64,000 bases of DNA from Pseudomonas koreensis. Lineage in GTDB: Bacteria > Pseudomonadota > Gammaproteobacteria > Pseudomonadales > Pseudomonadaceae. The stretch is taken from positions 434,001 to 498,000 of the forward strand of contig NZ_JALJWP010000001.1 in assembly GCF_024169245.1 (NCBI RefSeq), written 5' to 3'. How positions within the stretch are numbered: the first letter of the stretch is position 1; every line of letters starts with the position of its first letter. The position numbers and the translations under genes were made by a program. Below, in pieces: positions 57,496 to 64,000 of the stretch. Under the pieces are notes generated by a model. That model had not been told where the DNA came from, ran no database searches, and saw nothing but the letters and a program-made list of their open reading frames with translations.

Positions 57496-58505
57496 TACTT
57501 GACGCCCCGTGCTTGTACCAGCTGTTCAGACAGTTGATGTACGGCCATGGCGTACATCACGCTGCGGTTATAACGCGTGATCGCGTAGAAATTCTGCAGG
57601 CCCATCCAGTATTCAGGGCCGCTGTCGCCTTCGAGTCGAAATGCGGTAACCGGCATATCATCGCGCAGCGCATCATGACTTGACCAGCCCAGCGCCCGCA
57701 ACTCTGCGACCGTTTTCACCGGTTCGATCCCAGTGGTCAGGCCTTCGTCGACCTGCTCGCCGCGTACATCGGCGCGGCTGACCACCGGTTCACCAGCGAC
57801 CCAGCCATGACGCTTGAAATAGCTGGCGACGCTGCCAATGGCATCGTCCGGGTTGTTCCAGATATTGATGTGGCCGTCCCCGTCGAAATCCACCGCGTAG
57901 GCGCGAAAGCTGCTCGGCATGAACTGCGGCAGGCCCATGGCCCCGGCGTACGAGCCTTTGAGGGTCAGTGGATCGACCTGTTCTTCGCGGGACAGCAGGA
58001 GGAACTCACGCAGTTCCTTGCGGAAAAATTCGGCACGGGGAGGATAGTCGAAGCCGAGGGTCGATAAAGCATCGATCACGCGGAAATTGCCGGTATTGCG
58101 TCCGAAAAAGGTCTCGACGCCGATGATCGACACGATGACTTGTGCCGGCACGCCGTACTCCTGCTCGGCACGGGCCAGGGTCGCCTCGTGCTGACGCCAG
58201 AAATCCACACCTCGGGCGATGCGCGCGTCGGTGATGAACATCGGGCGATATTCGTTCCATTGCTTGACCCGTTCGGCGGGTTTGGAGATGGCGTCGAGAA
58301 TCGACTGCTTGCGTTGCGCCTCGCGGAACACACCCATCAGTTGTTCACCGGCGAAACCGTAGTCGCGGGTCATTTCGCCGACGAATTCGGCCACCTGCGG
58401 CGAGCCTTCATAGTCGCCGGCCAGCGCTTCCTGCACGCTCCCCAGCAGGCCCATCAGGCCAACCAGCGGCGCGCATCGAGTCGCCCAGCCACGCATTGCT
58501 TGCAT
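57495..58505 (-). CDS. sltB1: Lytic murein transglycosylase SltB1
   Basis: 336 residues. The catalytic E131 is in IGVETFFGR; GSYAGAMGLPQFMP and VDFDGDGHINIW are the MltB-family motifs. ATG 58505 is chosen over the ORF start at 58541, which overlaps rodA; a signal anchor is at about 12-30. It sits between rodA and rlpA. Confidence 0.92.
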   Translation of the reverse strand: MQAMRGWATRCAPLVGLMGLLGSVQEALAGDYEGSPQVAEFVGEMTRDYGFAGEQLMGVFREAQRKQSILDAISKPAERVKQWNEYRPMFITDARIARGVDFWRQHEATLARAEQEYGVPAQVIVSIIGVETFFGRNTGNFRVIDALSTLGFDYPPRAEFFRKELREFLLLSREEQVDPLTLKGSYAGAMGLPQFMPSSFRAYAVDFDGDGHINIWNNPDDAIGSVASYFKRHGWVAGEPVVSRADVRGEQVDEGLTTGIEPVKTVAELRALGWSSHDALRDDMPVTAFRLEGDSGPEYWMGLQNFYAITRYNRSVMYAMAVHQLSEQLVQARGVK

Positions 58506-58522
58506 TGCACTCTTCACCTTAT

Positions 58523-59665
58523 TCAAACCTGTGCGATCCACTTGCGGTGGGTATGGATCGACATCAAAACCCCAAACGCTGACAGCAGCGTCACCAGCGA
58601 AGTTCCTCCGTAGCTAATGAACGGCAACGGCACCCCCACGACCGGCAGCAGGCCACTGACCATACCGATGTTGACGAAAACGTAAACAAAAAAAGTCATG
58701 GTCAACGCGCCGGCGAGCAATTTGCCGAACAGCGTTTGCGCCTGGGCGGTGATCACCAGCCCGCGACCGATCAACAACAGATAGATCAGCAGCAGCGCGC
58801 AAATCCCCACCAGACCGAACTCTTCGCCAAGCACGGCGATGATGAAGTCGGTATGGCTTTCCGGCAGAAAGTCGAGGTGCGACTGGGTGCCGAGCAGCCA
58901 GCCTTTGCCAAATACGCCGCCGGAACCGATCGCCGCCTTCGACTGAATGATGTTCCAGCCGGTGCCGAGCGGATCGCTTTCCGGGTCAAGGAAAGTCAGT
59001 ACGCGCTGCTTCTGATAGTCGTGCATGACGAAAAACCACATCGCCACCGACACTGGCACCGCTGCGGCCAATACGCTGAGAATCCAGCGCCAGCGCAGGC
59101 CGCCCATGAACAGCACGAATGCGCCACCGGCCAGAATCAGCAGTGAGGTACCGAGATCCGGCTGGCGCACGATCAGAATAAACGGCACGCCAATCAGCAT
59201 CAGGCTGATGCCGACGTGCTTGAGCTGCGGCGGCAAGGTGCGTTTGGACAGATACCAGGCGATGGTGGCCGGCATCAGGATCTTCATGAATTCCGAGGGT
59301 TGGAAGCGGATCACCCCGGGGATGTTGATCCAGCGCGTGGCGCCCATGGCGTTGTGGCCCATGATGTCGACGACAATGAGCAAGACAACACCGATCACGT
59401 AACCGAGCGGTACCCACCGAGCCATGAAACGCGGCTCGAACTGGGCGATGACGATCATCGCCACCAGACCGATGCCGAACGACGTGGCCTGTTTGCCGAG
59501 CAGGTCCCAGCTCTTGCCACTGGCCGAATACAGCACGAACAGACTGCCGGCGGCGAGGATCAGCAACAGGATCAACAGCGGGCCATCGATATGCAGTCTT
59601 TGCAGCAACGTCGCGCGGCGACGCATCACATCCTCGCTGGAGAGCATGCGATCAAAGTTATTCAT
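58523..59665 (-). CDS. rodA: Rod-shape glycosyltransferase RodA
   Basis: 380 residues, about ten helices. SEDS motifs: RWINIPGVIRFQPSEFMK, VRQPDLGTSL and ISYGGTSLV. It polymerises glycan for elongation with PBP2. ATG 59665 lies inside the mrdA 3' end (eight-base overlap). Confidence 0.95.
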   Translation of the reverse strand: MNNFDRMLSSEDVMRRRATLLQRLHIDGPLLILLLILAAGSLFVLYSASGKSWDLLGKQATSFGIGLVAMIVIAQFEPRFMARWVPLGYVIGVVLLIVVDIMGHNAMGATRWINIPGVIRFQPSEFMKILMPATIAWYLSKRTLPPQLKHVGISLMLIGVPFILIVRQPDLGTSLLILAGGAFVLFMGGLRWRWILSVLAAAVPVSVAMWFFVMHDYQKQRVLTFLDPESDPLGTGWNIIQSKAAIGSGGVFGKGWLLGTQSHLDFLPESHTDFIIAVLGEEFGLVGICALLLIYLLLIGRGLVITAQAQTLFGKLLAGALTMTFFVYVFVNIGMVSGLLPVVGVPLPFISYGGTSLVTLLSAFGVLMSIHTHRKWIAQV

Positions 59666-61553
59666 CACGGGCCGTGGCCTCCGCAGTGATTGGGCTGGCG
59701 TACTCGGCTTTCAGATGGCCATCCTTGTCGAGCAACCAGGCATCCATGACCTGGCGCACCACGGGCGCGGCAACGCCGGAGCCGGATTCACCGTTCTCGA
59801 CCATCACCGAGACGACGATTTTCGGGTCATCGGCCGGGGCGAAGCCGACGAACAGGGCGTGGTCACGGTGGCGTTCCTGGACCTTGGAGCGGTCATATTT
59901 CTCGCCCTGTTTGATCGCCACTACTTGCGCAGTACCGGACTTGCCGGCGATGCGGTATTGCGCGCCGATCGCCGCTTTGCGCGCAGTACCACGGGCACCG
60001 TGCATGACCTGCTGCATGCCGTGGTTGACCTTGTTCCAGTCGGACGGGTCGCGCAGGACGATGTTAGGCATCGGATTGTCATCAACCGGTTTGACTCCGT
60101 CGAGGGACTTGGCCAGGTGCGGACGGTTCCAGATGCCCTTGTTGGCCACCAGCGCCGTGGCCTGGGCCAGTTGCAGCGGCGTCGACTGCATGTAGCCCTG
60201 GCCGATCCCGAGAATCAGGGTTTCGCCGGGGAACCACGCCTGTTTGCGCGTCGCCCGCTTCCATTCGCGGGAGGGCATCAGGCCCGGGGATTCTTCGAAC
60301 ATGTCCAGCGAGACCTTCTGGCCGATGCCGAACTTGTTCATGTAGGTCGACAGCCGATCGATGCCGAGCTTGTGCGCCAGGTCATAGAAGTAGGTGTCGT
60401 TGGAACGCATGATCGCCGTGTCGAGGTCGACGAAGCCGTCCCCGGTGCGGTTCCAGTTGCGGTACTTGTGATCGTAGTTGGGCAGCATGTAATAGCCCGG
60501 GTCGAACACCCGACTGGAAGCCGTGACCACGCCAGCGTCGAGACCGGCAATTGCCACCGCCGGTTTGATCGTCGAGCCCGGCGGATACAGACCACGCAGC
60601 ACGCGGTTGAACAGCGGCCGATCAATGGAATCACGCAACTCGGCGTAGGCCTTGAAACTGATGCCGGTGACGAACAGGTTCGGGTCGAAACTCGGCTGAC
60701 TGACCATCGCCAGCACTTCTCCGGTTTTCGGATCGAGCGCCACCACCGCGCCACGTCGCCCGCCCAGCGCGGCCTCGGCGGCTTCCTGCAATTTGATGTC
60801 GAGGCTCAGAACAATGTCCTTGCCGGGAATCGGATCGGTGCGCTTGAGCACGCGCAACACGCGGCCCCGGGCGTTGGTCTCGACTTCCTCGTAACCGACC
60901 TGACCGTGCAATTCCGGCTCGTAGAAACGCTCGATGCCGGTTTTGCCGATGTGGTGGGTGCCGCTGTAGTTGACCGGATCGAGGCTTTTCAGCTCTTTCT
61001 CGTTGATCCGTCCCATGTAGCCCACCGAGTGGGCAAAATGCGCGCCCTGCGGGTAATGCCGGACCAGTTGCGCAACCACTTCCACCCCGGGCAGGCGGAA
61101 CTGGTTCACCGCGATCCGGGCGATCTGTTCTTCGGTCAGCTCGAACAGGATCGGCACCGGCTCGAACGGCCTGCGCCCCTGACGCATGCGCTTCTCGAAG
61201 ATCACCCGGTCCTCGGGCGTCAGCTCCAGCACCTCGACAATGACGTCGAGCACCTGTTGCCAGTCGCCGGAGCGCTCGCGGGTCATGCTCAGGCTGAAAC
61301 TTGGCCGGTTGTCGGCCACGACCACGCCGTTGCGGTCGAAAATCAGTCCGCGCGTCGGCGGAATCGGCTGCACATGGACGCGGTTGTTTTCCGACAGGGT
61401 CGAGTGGTACTCGTACTGGATCACCTGCAGGTAATACAGCCGCGCGATCAGCACACAGATCAGCGACACGATCACGATCGCACCGAACACGACACGGCTG
61501 CGCACCAGACGGGCGTCCTTTTCGTGGTCCTTGATGCGGATCGGCTGAGACAT
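59658..61553 (-). CDS. mrdA: Penicillin-binding protein 2
   Basis: 631 residues. A membrane anchor (about 20-40), a dimerisation domain and a transpeptidase domain with STIK (S327/K330), SND (384-386) and KSGT. It cross-links lateral wall in the elongasome. ATG 61553 (MSQPIRI) is used; the longer ORF overlaps rlmH. Confidence 0.95.
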   Translation of the reverse strand: MSQPIRIKDHEKDARLVRSRVVFGAIVIVSLICVLIARLYYLQVIQYEYHSTLSENNRVHVQPIPPTRGLIFDRNGVVVADNRPSFSLSMTRERSGDWQQVLDVIVEVLELTPEDRVIFEKRMRQGRRPFEPVPILFELTEEQIARIAVNQFRLPGVEVVAQLVRHYPQGAHFAHSVGYMGRINEKELKSLDPVNYSGTHHIGKTGIERFYEPELHGQVGYEEVETNARGRVLRVLKRTDPIPGKDIVLSLDIKLQEAAEAALGGRRGAVVALDPKTGEVLAMVSQPSFDPNLFVTGISFKAYAELRDSIDRPLFNRVLRGLYPPGSTIKPAVAIAGLDAGVVTASSRVFDPGYYMLPNYDHKYRNWNRTGDGFVDLDTAIMRSNDTYFYDLAHKLGIDRLSTYMNKFGIGQKVSLDMFEESPGLMPSREWKRATRKQAWFPGETLILGIGQGYMQSTPLQLAQATALVANKGIWNRPHLAKSLDGVKPVDDNPMPNIVLRDPSDWNKVNHGMQQVMHGARGTARKAAIGAQYRIAGKSGTAQVVAIKQGEKYDRSKVQERHRDHALFVGFAPADDPKIVVSVMVENGESGSGVAAPVVRQVMDAWLLDKDGHLKAEYASPITAEATARDE

Positions 61554-61563
61554 GAGGGCAGGC

Positions 61564-62031
61564 TTACTTGTGGTAAGGGTGGCCGGACAACACGGTCCAG
61601 GCACGGTACAACTGTTCGCCGATCAGAATCCGCACCAGCGGGTGCGGCAAGGTCAGCGGCGATAACGACCAGCGCTGGTCGGCGCGGGCACAGACTTCCG
61701 GTGCCAGCCCTTCCGGGCCGCCGACCATGAAGTTGACCGTGCGCGAATCGAGGCGCCAGCGATCGAGTTCGACCGCCAGTTGCTCGGTGCTCCAGGGCTT
61801 GCCGTGAACCTCCAGCGTGACGATCCGCTCGTTGTGCCCGACCTTGGCCAGCATGGCTTCCCCTTCCTGGCGGATGAAACGGGCCACGTCGGCATTCTTG
61901 CCACGGGTGTTGAGCGGAATTTCCACCAGTTCCAGCGCCAGTTCGGACGGAAGACGCTTGGCATATTCATGCCAGCCTTCTTCCACCCACTTGGGCATGC
62001 GTGAACCGACGGCGATCAGGCGCAGTCGCAC
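61564..62031 (-). CDS. rlmH: 23S rRNA (pseudouridine1915-N3)-methyltransferase RlmH
   Basis: 155 residues. The SPOUT knot has FMVGGPEGL and [20 protein letters not shown] split over the C-terminal loop. It methylates pseudouridine 1915. Between rsfS and mrdA with short gaps. Confidence 0.95.
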   Translation of the reverse strand: MRLRLIAVGSRMPKWVEEGWHEYAKRLPSELALELVEIPLNTRGKNADVARFIRQEGEAMLAKVGHNERIVTLEVHGKPWSTEQLAVELDRWRLDSRTVNFMVGGPEGLAPEVCARADQRWSLSPLTLPHPLVRILIGEQLYRAWTVLSGHPYHK

Positions 62032-62040
62032 AGCAATCCC

Positions 62041-62535
62041 TTAGAACTGGTCTTTGTTGAGCTTGGTGAAATGCTCGTGGGTGTTCTCCGGGCTGTGATG
62101 CTTGGCATCGGCCGCACGGCTTTGCTCGGCACCGGCCCACAGGCGCTCCAGGTCGTAGAACTGACGCGCCGAGGCGGTCATCATGTGCACGATCACCAGA
62201 TCGAGGTCGAGCAGTACCCAGTCGCTGTCGCCCTTGCCTTCTTCGCCCAGCGGCTTGGCGCCCTGCTTCTTCACTTCCTCGCGGACCTTGTCGAGCATCG
62301 CGTTGATCTGGCGATTGGAGGTACCGGTGGCGATGATCATGTAGTCAGTGATGCTCTGCTTGTCGCGCACATCAATGATCTGGATGTCCTGGGCCTTGAC
62401 GTCTTCCAGCGCAGCGACGGCAATCTTGACCAGTTCGTCGCCCTTGAGCGGTTCGTTGGTGTTGACGGCTTCCGGCAGTGGTGCGCTCTTGAACGTGCCT
62501 TTGCGCTTTACTTTCGGTAGATCTTTATCAGTCAT
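62041..62535 (-). CDS. rsfS: Ribosome silencing factor RsfS
   Basis: 164 residues. Family motifs are DIQIIDVRDKQSITDYMII, GDSDWVLLDLDLVIVHMM and FYDLERLW. It binds L14 and blocks subunit joining in poor nutrition. An N-terminal basic extension (about 1-30) and a charged C-terminal tail are longer than in E. coli. Confidence 0.94.
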   Translation of the reverse strand: MTDKDLPKVKRKGTFKSAPLPEAVNTNEPLKGDELVKIAVAALEDVKAQDIQIIDVRDKQSITDYMIIATGTSNRQINAMLDKVREEVKKQGAKPLGEEGKGDSDWVLLDLDLVIVHMMTASARQFYDLERLWAGAEQSRAADAKHHSPENTHEHFTKLNKDQF

Positions 62536-62607
62536 ATGAAACTCGTTTTGCTCATGTATTCGGCGACTTGGGGATACGGTGATCCGTATCAGTGAAGCAC
62601 GCCTTGT

Positions 62608-63297
62608 TCAGTTCGACGCACGATACAGACCGTGCGCATCGATGTAGGCCAGGACCGCGTCGGGCACCAGGAAACGTACCGACTTACCGCTGGCCAGCAG
62701 TTGACGGATCTGGGTGGCGGAAACCGCGAGCGGTGTCTGCCAGACGAATGCAATCTGTCCGCTCGGCCCTTTCAGGGCCAGCGGGTCGCTCACCGAACGC
62801 GCTGCCAGCAGGTTGCGCAAGGCATCCGGCGGTTCGCTGTCGGCGTCCGGGCGCTGTAGCACCAGGATGTGGCAATGCTGGAGCAACTCTTCCCAGCGGT
62901 GCCAAGTGGGCAGGCCGCAAAATGCGTCCCAGCCCAAAAGCAGAAAAACCTGGGTCTCGGCGGGCATCTCTGCGCGCAGCGACTCCAGGGTATCGATGGT
63001 CCAGGACGGTTTGTCCCGCTGCAATTCGCGGGCGTCCACCACCAGCGGCGGCAATCCGGCCACCGCGCACTCGACCATCGCCAGCCGGTCCTGCGCCGAC
63101 ACCTGCGGCGTACCGCGATGTGGCGGCCGCGCGTTCGGCATCAGGCGCAACTCGTCCAGCGCCAGCGCTTCGACGACTTCCAGCGCGCCACGCAAATGGC
63201 CGATGTGCACCGGGTCGAACGTACCGCCCAGTACGCCAATGCGTTGCGGGCGCGACTCGCTGCCGGTGTGCGGCGCTGTCAGGTCGAGGTCGGTCAA
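62608..63297 (-). CDS. nadD: Nicotinate-nucleotide adenylyltransferase
   Basis: 229 residues. Motifs are [12 protein letters not shown] and VSATQIR. It makes deamido-NAD. The start is TTG 63297; no ATG or GTG lies before the conserved core in frame, so about 18 residues precede RIGVLGG. Its first base is one base past the proA stop. Confidence 0.9.
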   Translation of the reverse strand: MTDLDLTAPHTGSESRPQRIGVLGGTFDPVHIGHLRGALEVVEALALDELRLMPNARPPHRGTPQVSAQDRLAMVECAVAGLPPLVVDARELQRDKPSWTIDTLESLRAEMPAETQVFLLLGWDAFCGLPTWHRWEELLQHCHILVLQRPDADSEPPDALRNLLAARSVSDPLALKGPSGQIAFVWQTPLAVSATQIRQLLASGKSVRFLVPDAVLAYIDAHGLYRASN

Positions 63298-63298
63298 G

Positions 63299-64000
63299 TC
63301 AGACCGTCGCCTGGCCGCGCAACTGGCCGTCGCCTACCACGATGTACTTCTCGCAGGTCAGCCCCTCAAGCCCTACCGGCCCGCGGGCGTGCAGCTTATC
63401 AGTAGAAATGCCGATCTCGGCACCCAATCCGTATTCAAATCCATCGGCAAAGCAGGTCGGCGTGTTGATCATTACCGAGGCCGAGTCGACTTCCGCTACG
63501 AACCGGCGGGTGTCGGCGAGGTTTTCGCTGACGATCGAGTCAGTGTGATGGGAGCCGTAATGATTGATGTGTTCGATCGCCTGCTCCAGACCGTCGACTA
63601 CGCGGATCGACAGAATCGGCGCCAGATACTCGGTGTGCCAATCGTCCTCGGTGGCGGCTACAGCCTCGATGATCGCCCGGGTACGCTCGCAACCACGCAG
63701 CTCGACGCCTTTTTCGCGGAACTGCGCGGCCATCGAAGGCAGGAAATTTTTGGCAACAGCCTGATCGACCAGCAGGGTTTCCATCGCGCCGCAGATGCCA
63801 TAGCGGTAAGTCTTGGCATTGAAGGCGATGCGCTGGGCTTTGGCCAGATCGGCGTGTGCGCTGACATACACGTGGCAGATGCCGTCCAGGTGCTTGATCA
63901 CCGGAACGCGGGCATCGCGACTGATGCGTTCGATCAGGCCACGGCCGCCCCGCGGGACGATGACATCGACGTATTCAGGCATGCTGATCATCGCGCCGAC
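63299..64000 (-). CDS. proA: Gamma-glutamyl phosphate reductase (5' part beyond window)
   Basis: About 233 C-terminal residues are visible, with the frame open to the right edge. [14 protein letters not shown], the catalytic-Cys region in [13 protein letters not shown] and [12 protein letters not shown] match ProA. It reduces glutamyl phosphate in proline synthesis. Followed at once by nadD. Confidence 0.93.
   Translation of the reverse strand, partial: VGAMISMPEYVDVIVPRGGRGLIERISRDARVPVIKHLDGICHVYVSAHADLAKAQRIAFNAKTYRYGICGAMETLLVDQAVAKNFLPSMAAQFREKGVELRGCERTRAIIEAVAATEDDWHTEYLAPILSIRVVDGLEQAIEHINHYGSHHTDSIVSENLADTRRFVAEVDSASVMINTPTCFADGFEYGLGAEIGISTDKLHARGPVGLEGLTCEKYIVVGDGQLRGQATV

Overview
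The window is chromosomal core DNA from a Pseudomonas, most likely of the P. fluorescens complex. The gene order ladS-thiD-thiE-hemL, miaB-phoH-ybeY-corC-lnt, leuS-lptE-holA and lipA-lipB-ybeD-dacC-rlpA-sltB1-rodA-mrdA-rlmH-rsfS-nadD-proA is the one I know from P. aeruginosa. Two REP families typical of fluorescent pseudomonads are scattered throughout. Species assignment is inference; no rRNA or tRNA gene was seen. Both ends are cut inside genes: a shikimate dehydrogenase paralogue on the left and proA on the right.

Layout. (1) 1-5240: a quinate/shikimate catabolic cluster with an NAD-type AroE paralogue, a TetR regulator, a fused 3-dehydroshikimate dehydratase (quiC) and an MFS transporter. 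(2) 5359-18497: mostly single-gene units, including two EamA exporters, a YpfJ-type metalloprotease with an alpha/beta hydrolase, tesB with a HAD phosphatase, a divergent acetyltransferase/HDAC-like pair, a flavoprotein, rhlE, an Lrp regulator, a DEDDh exonuclease beside a NYN-domain nuclease, and a DUF2076 protein. (3) 18675-31943: a YciC-like membrane protein, an EEP phosphohydrolase, two exported unknowns, hrpB, a lipoprotein with fieF, a low-complexity exported protein, a second Lrp regulator, DUF2788, rluE, amn and an AidB-like acyl-CoA dehydrogenase. (4) 32039-45532: ladS, the thiamin/haem genes, a Sel1-repeat protein, DUF1820, miaB, the phoH-lnt operon, a YdcF protein and a small unknown. 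(5) 45788-64000: leuS-lptE-holA, arfA, a lytic transglycosylase, ldcA, and the lipoate and cell-elongation block running on the minus strand to proA.

How the genes fit together. The right third is dominated by envelope growth. PBP2 and RodA build the lateral wall; SltB1, RlpA, DacC, the SltB3-like enzyme and LdcA trim or recycle it; LptE and Lnt serve the outer membrane. Their genes overlap or abut, implying coupled translation. The left end imports quinate-type compounds and converts them to protocatechuate.

I did not find a defence island, prophage, insertion sequence, CRISPR array or secretion cluster. The best points for a second look are: an intrinsic terminator inside the arfA reading frame, which predicts non-stop-mRNA control; the arrangement of 14 REP loci around stop codons, with two exceptions lying between divergent genes; a third, long inverted repeat at 27487-27662; a minus-strand region ending in a strong terminator beside an Lrp gene; and a palindromic operator candidate in the quinate cluster.
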